Origin: UBA7662 sp036787895
GTDB taxonomy: Bacteria; Bacteroidota; Bacteroidia; UBA7662
Direction of reading: 5' to 3'
Length of the DNA stretch: 64,000 nucleotides
Assembly (NCBI GenBank): GCA_036787895.1
Contig: DAIQOK010000007.1
Location: forward strand, 1 to 64,000
Shown: one piece after another, positions 17,948-26,820 of the stretch
Layout: every line of letters begins with the position of its first letter
How positions within the stretch are numbered: the first letter of the stretch is position 1
The notes under the pieces: generated by a model
The model's database searches: none
Seen by the model: only the letters and a program-made list of their open reading frames with translations
What the model was told of the DNA's origin: nothing
Position numbers and translations under genes: made by a program

Positions 17948-18793
17948 TTGAAAAAGTATTACCTGTTGGCCCTAATCGGCATGTTGAGCACCGCCTGCGA
18001 TTGGTTTGGCGGTGCTCAACCCGATAATGTTATTGCCCGGGTAAACGAACAATACCTGTATCGTTCTCAGTTGGCGGATATTGTACCCGCTGGCAGTTCA
18101 GCCGAAGATAGCAGTCGTTTGGTGAAAGCCTATATTGAAAGCTGGATCAGGGAAGAATTATTGCTCGATCAGGCCAAAAAACGGCTTTCGTCGCGAAGCA
18201 AAGACATTGAGCAAAAGCTCGAGGATTACCGCCGCTCTCTCCTCATTTATTCGCTTGAGGATGAAATCATGACCTCCCGACTCGATACAGCCATCGACCC
18301 ACAATTACTCGAAAGTTATTTTGAATTAAATAAGGCGCAGTTTTTATTGCGCGACCCCATTTTCAAAGGCCGTTTCGTGAAGTTGGAAAATGGGGCACCC
18401 AAAACCGAATTATTACGTCGATTATTGACATCGAAGCGCCATAAGGAAGAAAAACAGCTCGAAGATTATTGTCTGCAATATGCCACCAACTACCACCTGA
18501 ACGACAGCAGTTGGGCATATAGTGGTGAGGTACTGCGGAGTATGCCACGTGAGCTGATAGATCGCATTAATTTTAACAGTCGCGGATTATTTGAGACTTC
18601 CGACGAACAATACCAGTATTTTGTGGTCGTAAACGCTTTTCGGGATGTGGGTGAAGAACCGCCCCTCGAGCTGGAGCGAAACAATATCCGCGACCTCATC
18701 CTGTTACAAAGACGACAACAAGCCATTGCCCGTTATATCGACGAAATGTACCAACGTGCTGAGGCCGAACAAAAATTTGAAATTTATCCATGA
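17948..18793 (+). CDS. SurA-N/PpiC-like lipoprotein lacking a parvulin domain
   Basis: A 281-residue protein that starts at TTG 17948, one base after the previous stop; this start gives a complete lipoprotein signal ending LLALIGMLSTAC, with Cys about 17. The N-terminal region (NVIARVNEQYLYRSQLADIVP, then SWIREELLLDQAKKRL) is like the chaperone part of SurA. The signature rotamase run (GYHI...) is absent, so it is probably a chaperone without isomerase activity. It sits between two parvulin proteins and overlaps the next gene by ATGA. Family is moderately sure; client proteins are unknown. Confidence 0.78.
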   Translation: MKKYYLLALIGMLSTACDWFGGAQPDNVIARVNEQYLYRSQLADIVPAGSSAEDSSRLVKAYIESWIREELLLDQAKKRLSSRSKDIEQKLEDYRRSLLIYSLEDEIMTSRLDTAIDPQLLESYFELNKAQFLLRDPIFKGRFVKLENGAPKTELLRRLLTSKRHKEEKQLEDYCLQYATNYHLNDSSWAYSGEVLRSMPRELIDRINFNSRGLFETSDEQYQYFVVVNAFRDVGEEPPLELERNNIRDLILLQRRQQAIARYIDEMYQRAEAEQKFEIYP

Positions 18794-20145
18794 ACAAGTT
18801 TAAGCTGCGCTACGTCCTGTTGATGTTGGCCATGTGTTGGGGAAGCCACGTATTCGCACAGCCTGCCAAAGGCAAAATGGTTGATGGGGTTATTGCCATT
18901 GTAGGCGATAAAATCATTCTTAAATCGGAAGTGGAAGCCGAATATGCCAACTTCCTTCAGCAGGAAGGCAACAAAGCTGACCCGTTGGCCAAATGCCGAA
19001 TCGTAGATCAGTTGTTAACGAGTAAACTCATGCTCCGTCAGGCCGAGTTAGATTCTTTGGTGGTTAGTGATGAGGAAGTTGACCAACAGCTCGACCGACG
19101 CGTACGTTATTTTATATCGATGATAGGTGGTGCAGAGAAGCTGGAAGAGTTTTACGGTAAATCGATACCTGAAATCAAGGATGAATTCCGGGTGAACATA
19201 CGTGAACAACTCCTTACCCAAAAGATGCAGGAGAAAATCACGGCCAGGGTAAGCATTTCGCCGGCAGATGTGAAAGCATATTTTAAGCGTATACCCGAAG
19301 ATAGTATCCCCTATTTCCCGGCTGAGGTGGAAATCGGCCAGATTGTGATTTTTCCCGAACTGGACGAAGGCACCCGGGAGTTTACCATCGACAAACTGAA
19401 CAGCATTCGTAACCGCATACTCAAAGGCGAAAAATTCGCAACTATGGCCGTGCTTTACAGTCAAGATCCGGGTTCCGGACCACAGGGCGGCGATTTAGGT
19501 TTTTTTGGCCGGGGAGAGATGGTGAGTGAATTCGAAGCCGTAGCTTTTAAGCTCAAACCGGGTGAAATCAGTCCGGTCATTAAAACGAAATACGGTTATC
19601 ACATTCTTCAGCTCATCGAACGCCGTGGCGACCGGGTTAATTGCCGGCACATCCTCATCAAACCACCGGTAAGTTCAGCCGAACTGGAACGGGCCAGGGT
19701 ACGCCTCGATACCTTGCGTCAACAACTTATGGCCGGCAATACGCCTTTCGTCGAAGCAGTTCGCAAATACTCTCAAGACGAGGAAAGCAAACAAAACGGC
19801 GGTATGATCATGAATCCAAATACGGGAGGTAATGCTTATACCATCGAACAGCTTACACCCGACATTTATTTCCAGATCGAAAAACTCCAGGTGGGAGAAT
19901 ATTCCAGCCCAAGTGTTTTTGCCTCGGCCGATGGCAATCGCGGTTGGCGCATTTTCTACCTGAAAAGTCAAACCACCCCACACAAAGCCAGTCTCGACAC
20001 CGATTACGACAAAATACAAACAGCTGCCATGAACCTGAAAAAGATGGAAAAGCTGCAAGATTGGTTTATGAAGACGAAAGAAAAAACCTTCATCAAAATA
20101 GAAGCAGAGTATAGTCATTGCTCCGATTTAGAACGCTGGCAGTAA
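18790..20145 (+). CDS. surA: SurA-like periplasmic chaperone and PPIase
   Basis: A 451-residue SurA-type protein. The signal peptide ends near SHVFAQP. The SurA N-terminal domain (about 30-165) starts MVDGVIAIVGDKIILKSEV, the usual family opening. Two parvulin domains follow: about 175-275 (EIGQIVIFPE to GYHILQLIERRG) and about 280-385 (CRHILIKP onwards), the second less canonical. SurA carries unfolded outer-membrane proteins across the periplasm to the BAM complex. Last of three ATGA- or near-coupled chaperone genes; moxR follows after 62 bases and may share the transcript. Confidence 0.92.
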   Translation: MNKFKLRYVLLMLAMCWGSHVFAQPAKGKMVDGVIAIVGDKIILKSEVEAEYANFLQQEGNKADPLAKCRIVDQLLTSKLMLRQAELDSLVVSDEEVDQQLDRRVRYFISMIGGAEKLEEFYGKSIPEIKDEFRVNIREQLLTQKMQEKITARVSISPADVKAYFKRIPEDSIPYFPAEVEIGQIVIFPELDEGTREFTIDKLNSIRNRILKGEKFATMAVLYSQDPGSGPQGGDLGFFGRGEMVSEFEAVAFKLKPGEISPVIKTKYGYHILQLIERRGDRVNCRHILIKPPVSSAELERARVRLDTLRQQLMAGNTPFVEAVRKYSQDEESKQNGGMIMNPNTGGNAYTIEQLTPDIYFQIEKLQVGEYSSPSVFASADGNRGWRIFYLKSQTTPHKASLDTDYDKIQTAAMNLKKMEKLQDWFMKTKEKTFIKIEAEYSHCSDLERWQ

Positions 20146-20207
20146 AGCAACTTTGTGCAAACTTCCTGCTTGAAAACACTATTTTAGCTGTTTACCGTTA
20201 ATGCCTT

Positions 20208-21176
20208 ATGTCGACAAACTTTAGTTCAGATGCTGCTGCCGTTGATGCCCTGGCGCAACGTTATCGTGAGATACAAAATGAAATAGGTAAAATCATCATT
20301 GGTCAGGATGAGGTGGTGAAATCGGTTTTGATTTCGGTCTTCAGCAATGGCCACTGTTTGCTCGTTGGTGTGCCCGGCCTGGCCAAAACCCTGCTCGTAC
20401 AAACCATTGGTCAGGTGCTCGACCTGAGTTTTAGTCGCATTCAGTTCACACCCGATCTCATGCCCAGCGACATCACCGGTTCCGAAGTGCTCGACGACCA
20501 GCGGAACTTCCGTTTCATCAAAGGCCCTTTGTTTTCGAACATCGTCCTGGCCGATGAAATCAACCGCACCCCACCCAAAACACAGTCAGCTCTGCTCGAA
20601 GCCATGCAGGAACGCCAGGTAACTGTTGCCGGTCAGCGTTATCCGCTTCCTGCGCCATTTTTTGTGCTTGCCACCCAAAACCCCATCGAGCAGGAAGGTA
20701 CTTATCCTTTGCCGGAAGCTCAGCTCGACCGCTTTATGTTTAATGTATGGCTCGATTACCCTGCCTTTGCCGATGAATTGGAAGTGGTGAAACAGACCAC
20801 CAACGATGTTAGCCGTGTGGTAAGTCAAAAAATCAATGCCGAAGAAATCCTCTACTTCCAGCAATTGGTCCGTAAAATTCCGATAGCCGACAATGTGTTG
20901 GAATACGCTGTCAAATTGGCAAATAAAACCCGTCCCGGCGGACAATTTGCCACCAAATCAACCAATCAATACCTCAGCTGGGGTGCCGGTCCGCGTGCTT
21001 CACAATATTTAACGATAGGGGCCAAATGCCACGCTGCCCTACACAATAAGTACTCTCCGGACATCGAAGACGTACAAGCTGTGGCTTTACCTATACTCCG
21101 GCACCGTATTGTAGCCAACTACAAAGCCGAGGCTGAGGGTATTAAAGTCGATGATATCATACGTGAATTGCTTTGA
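20208..21176 (+). CDS. MoxR-family AAA+ ATPase
   Basis: A 322-residue AAA+ ATPase. Walker A is GVPGLAKTLLVQ (about 54-65), Walker B is VLADEINRTPPKTQSALLEAMQE-like (DEINR near 113), sensor 1 is LATQNPIEQEGTYPLPEAQLDRF (about 155). MoxR ATPases act with von Willebrand-type partners as chaperones in protein maturation. The usual DUF58 and VWA genes do not follow here; a zinc peptidase does. Confidence 0.95.
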   Translation: MSTNFSSDAAAVDALAQRYREIQNEIGKIIIGQDEVVKSVLISVFSNGHCLLVGVPGLAKTLLVQTIGQVLDLSFSRIQFTPDLMPSDITGSEVLDDQRNFRFIKGPLFSNIVLADEINRTPPKTQSALLEAMQERQVTVAGQRYPLPAPFFVLATQNPIEQEGTYPLPEAQLDRFMFNVWLDYPAFADELEVVKQTTNDVSRVVSQKINAEEILYFQQLVRKIPIADNVLEYAVKLANKTRPGGQFATKSTNQYLSWGAGPRASQYLTIGAKCHAALHNKYSPDIEDVQAVALPILRHRIVANYKAEAEGIKVDDIIRELL

Positions 21177-21226
21177 ACCAAATCATTGGCATTTGAATTG
21201 ACTACTTAAACGAAAACCATCTCAAG

Positions 21227-21901
21227 ATGTATATTATCCTTATTGTCGTCATAATGGCAGCCAGCTGGGCTGTAGGCGCACGTTTTAAAAATCGTTTCAA
21301 CAAATACGCTGCAACACCACTGAGCAGCGGTTTGTCGGGTCTGGAAATTGCAGAGAAAATGCTCCGCGATCACGACATCCACGATGTTAAAATCATCTCA
21401 ACCGAAGGTCAGTTAACCGATCATTACAATCCCACCAACAAAACCGTCAATCTCTCGCATGATGTTTATTATGGTCGTTCGGTAGCTGCTGCTGCTGTAT
21501 CGGCGCACGAGGTAGGTCACGCTGTACAACATGCCCGGGCTTACGCCTGGTTGAACTTTCGTTCGGCCATGGTTCCAGCCTTGAGCATTTCTTCGAAATT
21601 TATGCCCTGGGTACTGCTTGGTGGTATACTCACCCTGAATGTCTTTCCGCAATTATTGCTCTTAGGCATTTTAATGTTTGCACTCACCACTATTTTCACC
21701 TTTGTCACGCTACCGGTAGAATTCGACGCCAGCCGTAGGGCATTGGCCTGGTTGAATACCTCTGGTGTAACAAGTAGCCAACAACATCCTCAGGCGAAAG
21801 ACGCTTTGAAGTGGGCTGCCATGACCTACGTCATTGCTGCTTTATCGTCGCTGGCTACGCTGCTTTATTATGTGATGATTTATATGGGGCGTCGCGACTA
21901 A
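21227..21901 (+). CDS. Membrane zinc metallopeptidase, YugP/Zn_peptidase_2 type
   Basis: A 224-residue membrane protein with the zinc site HEVGHAVQH (about residue 88) and a preceding VNLSHDVYYGRSVAAAAVSA run, which is characteristic of the YugP family. There are membrane segments at the N-terminus (YIILIVVIMAASWAVG), in the middle (two or three) and at the C-terminus. A likely third metal ligand is the Glu in LPVEFDASRRAL (about 166). Substrates are unknown. It follows moxR by 50 bases, and a terminator lies just downstream. Confidence 0.88.
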   Translation: MYIILIVVIMAASWAVGARFKNRFNKYAATPLSSGLSGLEIAEKMLRDHDIHDVKIISTEGQLTDHYNPTNKTVNLSHDVYYGRSVAAAAVSAHEVGHAVQHARAYAWLNFRSAMVPALSISSKFMPWVLLGGILTLNVFPQLLLLGILMFALTTIFTFVTLPVEFDASRRALAWLNTSGVTSSQQHPQAKDALKWAAMTYVIAALSSLATLLYYVMIYMGRRD

Positions 21902-21922
21902 GCGCGAGTCTGTGAACTATCC

Positions 21923-21954
21923 AACGGCCAATACGCAAGTGTTGGCCGTTTTTT
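21923..21954 (+). terminator. Rho-independent terminator after the zinc peptidase gene
   Basis: A 9-base-pair stem AACGGCCAA (21923-21931) / TTGGCCGTT (21942-21950) with a 10-base loop is followed by a run of T. Confidence 0.85.
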
Positions 21955-22275
21955 GTGTATAGCTGAATACTATTTTTATTAGCTGTATGGCATGACTAAA
22001 TGATTCAAGGCCAGCAATGTCTCAGAAAATTTTAAGCATCAGCTTGTTATATTCCTAGAACCTTCTATATTCGTAATCAATACACCACAATACGGATGTT
22101 ACAAAGTAGTCCCTCTAAAGCCGGTAGAACCGATACCACCCTGGCGCATTGCATCAGGCAGACGTGCTTTTGCATCACTACTTTGCCCGACGACAGCCTA
22201 AGAGGTTAAGCCAACACCTCTTTTATCCGGAATACTCCGGTCAATTTATTCGCTGTCCCACCAAATTTTACTTCT
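21955..22275. other. Intergenic stretch without a recognised gene
   Basis: About 320 bases between the terminator and the next lipoprotein gene. I see no coding frame with recognisable content, no tRNA and no clear promoter match. It presumably carries the promoter of the lipoprotein gene. Confidence 0.5.
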
Positions 22276-22917
22276 ATGAATTCATCCCAAAGGATGGCTT
22301 TGTTGTTAGTACTGGGCATAATCTGTGGTTGTAATAAAGAAAAACAAATCATCGCCCCTGCTACGACCAAAGTCATCGGTCGGGTGCTTATAAAAGGCAC
22401 CGACCGCCAAGCCAGTAAATACCCCCTTATTGTAAGGGCATACAAACAAATCGACATCCAAAACTCCAGTATCGGTCAGTTGGTTGCCGAAGCCAAAACC
22501 GATTCTCTTGGTCGTTACCGACTTGCCTTTGAAAGCAAGGACCCAAGAGCCAGGTACTATCTATGTCTGCAAGCCGAATTGGCCGGGCATTTTGCGCCAA
22601 ATGAACGTCGGGTGTACATCGAAGCCGGTCGGCAGCAGTACCAGGACATGTATTATATCCCCCAGGCCTGGCTTAAGTTACATATTCAGCGCCAGCAGGC
22701 CTCGGCTGATGAGGAGATACGGGTTTTTATGGGTGGAGAAGAATTGTACACCTTCCAAGGCGAAACCGACAAGGTATTATTATGCGGCCCAAAGCCGGGC
22801 AATACACCTTTGCTCATCACCTCAGGTCTGCGTCGTTCCGGCAAACTCCAGTTCAGTCGTGCCGACACCCTTTATCTGGCTGCTTACGATACGAGCTACC
22901 AACTTTTGAGTTTGTAA
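22276..22917 (+). CDS. Hypothetical lipoprotein with a carboxypeptidase-regulatory-like fold
   Basis: A 213-residue predicted lipoprotein. The signal ends LLVLGIICGC with Cys about 19. The mature part starts KVIGRVLIKGTDRQASKYPLIV and continues TDSLGRYRLAFES, the beta-sandwich pattern of carboxypeptidase-regulatory-like/transthyretin-like modules, common in surface proteins of this phylum. The second half is not recognised. It stands alone between a terminator and the deacetylase gene. Confidence 0.6.
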   Translation: MNSSQRMALLLVLGIICGCNKEKQIIAPATTKVIGRVLIKGTDRQASKYPLIVRAYKQIDIQNSSIGQLVAEAKTDSLGRYRLAFESKDPRARYYLCLQAELAGHFAPNERRVYIEAGRQQYQDMYYIPQAWLKLHIQRQQASADEEIRVFMGGEELYTFQGETDKVLLCGPKPGNTPLLITSGLRRSGKLQFSRADTLYLAAYDTSYQLLSL

Positions 22918-22989
22918 GCCCAGCCTCATCTTCTCTAAAAAGCGCATCATGGAATTCCTTTTCAGCCCTTACCTTTGTCCCAAACCACC

Positions 22990-23601
22990 ATGCTTTTGAT
23001 ACGTACACCAGACTTCATTCGACGTATGTCGACCTCCGTAGCCTGGGGCGATTACGACCAGCCGGAGCGCGTGGTTTATCTCACTTTCGACGACGGCCCC
23101 ATGCCTGAAATCACTCCGTGGGTGCTTGATCAATTGAAAAAGTACAATGCCAAAGCCACTTTTTTTTGTTTAGGCAGGCATGTTCAAGCTCATCCGGAAA
23201 TTTACGCCCGCATTTTGGCCGAAGGACATAGTGTTGGCAACCATACCTACGACCATCCCGATGGTTGGAAAAGTGGTAATCTCACCTATTATAAAAGTGT
23301 GATTGCCTGTTCCGACCTGGTGAAGTCGCCGCTGTTTCGGCCACCTTATGGCCGCATTACCCCGCGACAAATCAGGGCTTTAAAATCGCGCTACAAAATC
23401 ATACTATGGAGTATTCTCAGTCAGGATTACGATAGCTCCAAAACCCCGGAGCAATGTGTGCGTAATGTGACTGCCAAAGTCAGGAACGGCGACATCATTG
23501 TTTTTCACGACAGTCTCAAAGCCTGGCCCAATCTTTATGAAGCACTGCCCGCCACGCTGGCCCACCTTAAACAATCGGGCTTCCGTTTTCTGGCCTTATA
23601 G
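22990..23601 (+). CDS. Polysaccharide deacetylase family protein (NodB domain)
   Basis: A 203-residue single-domain carbohydrate esterase 4 protein. Motif 1 is LTFDDGP (Asp-Asp, about 37), motif 2 is VGNHTYDHP (metal His pair H-x3-H, about 84), motif 3 RPPYGRI (about 117) and the C-terminal VFHDS (about 173). These enzymes remove N-acetyl groups from peptidoglycan or other glycans. ATG 22990 is chosen; a TTG at 22975 is inside a promoter-like TACCTTTG (22970-22977). No signal peptide is seen, so its place of action is unclear. tatD follows after 5 bases. Confidence 0.9.
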   Translation: MLLIRTPDFIRRMSTSVAWGDYDQPERVVYLTFDDGPMPEITPWVLDQLKKYNAKATFFCLGRHVQAHPEIYARILAEGHSVGNHTYDHPDGWKSGNLTYYKSVIACSDLVKSPLFRPPYGRITPRQIRALKSRYKIILWSILSQDYDSSKTPEQCVRNVTAKVRNGDIIVFHDSLKAWPNLYEALPATLAHLKQSGFRFLAL

Positions 23602-23606
23602 CTTTT

Positions 23607-24368
23607 ATGGTATTCATCGACACCCACACCCACTTATTCAGTTCCAGTTTTGATGTGGACCGCGATGACGTCGTAGCCCGTGCCATTGCCTCAGGCATCA
23701 CCACTTTGCTGCTCCCCAATATCGACCAAGCCAGCATTGCGCCCATGCTGGCACTTGCTGATCGGTATCCGGCTCATTGTTTGCCGATGATGGGTTTGCA
23801 CCCCGGCTCGGTGGAGGACGATTATCAGGTCCAGCTCGCAGTGCATCGGGCTTGGTTGGATGAACGGAAGTTTGTGGCTGTAGGAGAGATAGGCATAGAT
23901 TTGTACTGGCGGCAGGATAATCTCGCGGCACAAACCGATGCCTTTCTTACTCAAGTAAGTTGGGCCCAGGCATTGGATTTGCCCGTGGTAATTCATAGCC
24001 GCGAGAGCACCGGCATTTTACTCGACTTATTGGCCGACCGAGCTGTTCGCGGCGTATTTCATTGTTTTAGCGGCACGGCCGATGAGGCCAAAGCCATTAC
24101 CGATCGCGGTATGTATGTTGGATTGGGTGGTGTACTTACCTATAAATCCAATAATAATTTGCGTGAAATCGTCAAAAATGTACCACTCGATCGGATAGTG
24201 CTTGAAACCGACAGCCCTTATCTCGCGCCGGTGCCGTATCGGGGTAAACGTAATGAAAGTAGCTATATGCTAGCGGTGGCTGAGACCCTTTGTACTATTT
24301 TTGGCCGGGGAATGGATGAAATTGCCGCCATTACCACCCGCAACGCGCAACAATTATTTCGTTTATGA
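23607..24368 (+). CDS. tatD: TatD-family metal-dependent hydrolase/DNase
   Basis: A 253-residue TIM-barrel hydrolase. Metal ligands are in FIDTHTHLF (HxH, about 7-9), VAVGEIGIDLYW (Glu about 94), VVIHSRES (His about 130), GVFHCFSG (His about 153) and LETDSPYLAP (Asp about 203), all normal for the family. TatD proteins are 3'-5' exonucleases acting on single-stranded DNA or RNA. It overlaps ansA by ATGA. Confidence 0.94.
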   Translation: MVFIDTHTHLFSSSFDVDRDDVVARAIASGITTLLLPNIDQASIAPMLALADRYPAHCLPMMGLHPGSVEDDYQVQLAVHRAWLDERKFVAVGEIGIDLYWRQDNLAAQTDAFLTQVSWAQALDLPVVIHSRESTGILLDLLADRAVRGVFHCFSGTADEAKAITDRGMYVGLGGVLTYKSNNNLREIVKNVPLDRIVLETDSPYLAPVPYRGKRNESSYMLAVAETLCTIFGRGMDEIAAITTRNAQQLFRL

Positions 24369-25396
24369 GCCAGACACGACTGTTGCTGATTTATACCGGC
24401 GGCACCATCGGTATGATACAGGAGAATCCTGAGGCAGAGTTAAAGCCTTTCGATTTAAACAGCATTCTGGCACAGGTACCAGAAATTGGCTCTTTTGGTT
24501 ACCAGCTCGATGCCCATACTTTTGCCCAGCCCATTGACTCGAGCAATATGCAACCGGAAATCTGGTCGGAGCTCGCCGCCGTAATTGCCAGGCATTACGA
24601 AAATTACGACGGCTTTGTGGTACTGCACGGTTCCGATACCATGGCGTACAGTGCCAGCGCACTCAGTTTCATGTTAAAGAACCTGGCCAAGCCCGTTATA
24701 TTTACCGGTTCTCAATTGCCTATTGGCCACATTCGAACCGATGCCAAAGAAAATCTCATCACCAGCATCGAAATAGCAGCCGCACGTTTGAAAGGCAAGG
24801 CCCGCGTACCCGAAGTTTGTATTTATTTCGACTATCACTTGTACCGCGGCAACAGGGCCATTAAGTACAATTCCGAAAAATTTGAGGCCTTTCATTCGCC
24901 CAATTATCCGCTTTTGGCCGAAGCCGGTATTCGCATCAAATACAACGACAACGACATATTACCCCAGCCTCAGGCCCCTTTCGAGGCCCTGCTTAGCCTG
25001 AACAATCAGGTTGGTAGCCTCAAACTTTTCCCCGGACTGCGCCCTGCTTATGTTGAAACGCTTTTAAGCGACCCGGAGATGGAAGTGCTTGTGATGGAGG
25101 GCTTTGGTTCAGGCAACGGCCCAACCGATGACTGGTTTATTTCGGCGCTATCCCGTTTTATTAGTTCGGGCAAGGTAGTCATCGACATTACCCAATGTCA
25201 TGGTGGGTCAGTAAACCTGGGCAAATACGAAACAAGTCTATTATTGCGACAAATTGGCGTGAGCAGCGGTCACGATATGACCTTCGAATGTTGTATTACC
25301 AAGAGCATGCATTTACTTGCTCTAGGTTTGCGTGGCAAAGCCCTGGCTGCCGCCCTAGAAAATGCAGTCTGTGGGGAGTTAAACCGCGATTCATAA
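24365..25396 (+). CDS. ansA: Type I L-asparaginase
   Basis: A 343-residue asparaginase. The two catalytic signatures are visible: YTGGTIGM near residue 10 (nucleophile Thr) and VLHGSDTMAYSASALSFML near 86 (second Thr/Asp pair in HGSDTM, Lys further on). It hydrolyses asparagine to aspartate and ammonia. Absence of a signal peptide fits the cytoplasmic type I. Start ATG 24365 overlaps the tatD stop. Confidence 0.95.
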   Translation: MSQTRLLLIYTGGTIGMIQENPEAELKPFDLNSILAQVPEIGSFGYQLDAHTFAQPIDSSNMQPEIWSELAAVIARHYENYDGFVVLHGSDTMAYSASALSFMLKNLAKPVIFTGSQLPIGHIRTDAKENLITSIEIAAARLKGKARVPEVCIYFDYHLYRGNRAIKYNSEKFEAFHSPNYPLLAEAGIRIKYNDNDILPQPQAPFEALLSLNNQVGSLKLFPGLRPAYVETLLSDPEMEVLVMEGFGSGNGPTDDWFISALSRFISSGKVVIDITQCHGGSVNLGKYETSLLLRQIGVSSGHDMTFECCITKSMHLLALGLRGKALAAALENAVCGELNRDS

Positions 25397-25431
25397 TTTA
25401 ATGGTAACCCTTGCTGCTTGCATAATTTTCG

Positions 25432-25439
25432 TATATTGG
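25432..25439 (+). promoter_or_regulatory. Possible promoter box of tRNA-Ser
   Basis: TATATTGG differs by one base from TAnnTTTG and lies 18 bases before the tRNA 5' end. Confidence 0.25.
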
Positions 25440-25457
25440 CAGCGTTTACGAACTTAA

Positions 25458-25544
25458 GGAGAGGTGTCCGAGTGGTTGAAGGAGCACGCCTGGAAAGTGT
25501 GTATAGCCGAAAGGTTATCGCGGGTTCGAATCCCGCTCTCTCCG
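25458..25544 (+). tRNA. tRNA-Ser (anticodon GGA)
   Basis: An 87-base tRNA. The acceptor GGAGAGG pairs with TCTCTCC at the 3' end (last pair G-T), and discriminator G is at 25544. The anticodon loop CTGGAAA gives GGA. A long variable arm (class II) with paired TAGCC/GGTTA, and the T-arm CGGGTTCGAATCCCG, are typical of tRNA-Ser. The CCA end is not encoded. Confidence 0.97.
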
Positions 25545-25681
25545 CAGTGAAAAATGGTGTGGCGATAGGCTTAAAGTTCGTACACAATAACAAGGGTTAA
25601 TCCTGTTGTTGCACCAAAAAAGAGTATTGAAGACAAAACATATTACCTAAAAAGACAAATAATTTAAACAACAATCCCATT

Positions 25682-26485
25682 ATGAAAAAAATGTTCCTGG
25701 TTCTGATGGCCGTGTTGATCGGCGTCGCAAGTTCGTCGGTGACCTTAGCACAAGAAGAGCCGCAGACTGAGCAAACAGATTCATCTGCTGCTGCTACCAC
25801 TGAAGAGGCTCCGGCTGAAGAGGCTCCGGCTGAAGAAGCTGCTGCTGAAGAGCAGAGTTTCCATTATGTTATCAAGCAAAAATTCATTGAAGGTGGCTGG
25901 GAATGGATGAGCCCGGTATTGATTTGTTTAATTATTGGTTTGGCCATCGTTGTTGAGCGTGTAATTTACCTCAATCTGGCTTCTACCAATAACGATAAAT
26001 TATTGGCTAAAATCGAAGACGCGCTGAAAAGCGGTGGTGTAGATGCAGCAAAAGAAGTTTGCCGCAACACCCGTGGTCCGGTTGCCAGCATTTTTTATCA
26101 AGGCCTGGATCGTGCCCATGAGGGTATCGACATCGTTGAAAAATCGATTGTTTCCTATGGTTCCGTACAAATGGGCCAAATGGAGCGTGGTTTGATCTGG
26201 ATTTCTTTGTTTATCGCCCTTGCACCAATGCTCGGATTTATGGGTACAGTAGTTGGTATGATTGCCGCCTTTGATGCGATCGAAGCTGCCGGTGATATCA
26301 GCCCATCACTCGTTGCCGGTGGTATTAAAGTGGCCCTCTTGACCACTGTTGCCGGTTTGATTGTTGCCGTCTTGCTGCAGATTTTTTACAACTACCTCGT
26401 ATCGAAAGTCGACTCGCTCGTTAACGGCATGGAAGACGCATCTATTTCTTTGGTAGACATTTTGGTGAAAAACAAAATCAGCTAA
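25682..26485 (+). CDS. exbB: ExbB/TolQ/MotA-type proton channel subunit
   Basis: A 267-residue proton-channel protein. It begins with a signal-like segment (MKKMFLVLMAVLIGVASSSVTLAQ), followed by an acidic spacer rich in repeated EEAPA units (about 42-58). The first membrane segment is about 78-96 and the paired ones are in the MotA/TolQ/ExbB domain (ISLFIALAPMLGFMGTVVGMIAAF, about 178-202, and the last about 215-240). With ExbD it uses the proton gradient to drive TonB or another periplasmic machine. First gene of a tight four-gene operon. Confidence 0.93.
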   Translation: MKKMFLVLMAVLIGVASSSVTLAQEEPQTEQTDSSAAATTEEAPAEEAPAEEAAAEEQSFHYVIKQKFIEGGWEWMSPVLICLIIGLAIVVERVIYLNLASTNNDKLLAKIEDALKSGGVDAAKEVCRNTRGPVASIFYQGLDRAHEGIDIVEKSIVSYGSVQMGQMERGLIWISLFIALAPMLGFMGTVVGMIAAFDAIEAAGDISPSLVAGGIKVALLTTVAGLIVAVLLQIFYNYLVSKVDSLVNGMEDASISLVDILVKNKIS

Positions 26486-26490
26486 ACATT

Positions 26491-26820
26491 ATGAGCGACC
26501 TGACCATCAATATACTGCTGTATCTGACCTACATCCTCATCGGTGTGGCCACGATTTCAGCTATCGTGTTTCCAGTCATTGCCTTGGCTGGCGACATGAA
26601 AAAAGCCAAACGTGCTTTATTGGGTATCGGGGCAGTTGCTGTTGTTTTTGTATTGAGTTATGCCATTAGTGATGGCACTGTTCTCGACTCTTACATAAAA
26701 TACAATGTCACAGAAGGCGTTTCTAAAATGGTTGGTGCCGTACTTATCATGACCTACATCCTTGGATTGGGTGCCATCGTAAGTGCCATCGCCGGAGAAA
26801 TCCTCAAAGCCACGAAATAA
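26491..26820 (+). CDS. Small membrane protein between exbB and exbD
   Basis: A 109-residue protein with three hydrophobic segments (about 8-32, 42-64 and 82-104). I do not recognise a named family. Its position, 5 bases after exbB and overlapping the first exbD by one base, points to a role in the same complex, perhaps as an assembly or stabilising subunit. Similar short membrane proteins occur in this place in other Bacteroidota, as far as I recall. Confidence 0.75.
   Translation: MSDLTINILLYLTYILIGVATISAIVFPVIALAGDMKKAKRALLGIGAVAVVFVLSYAISDGTVLDSYIKYNVTEGVSKMVGAVLIMTYILGLGAIVSAIAGEILKATK

Noticed and set aside
25797..25855. Short tandem repeat that might be called a repeat element
   Set aside because: It encodes the EEAPA spacer in frame in ExbB and is a low-complexity coding repeat, not a separate element.
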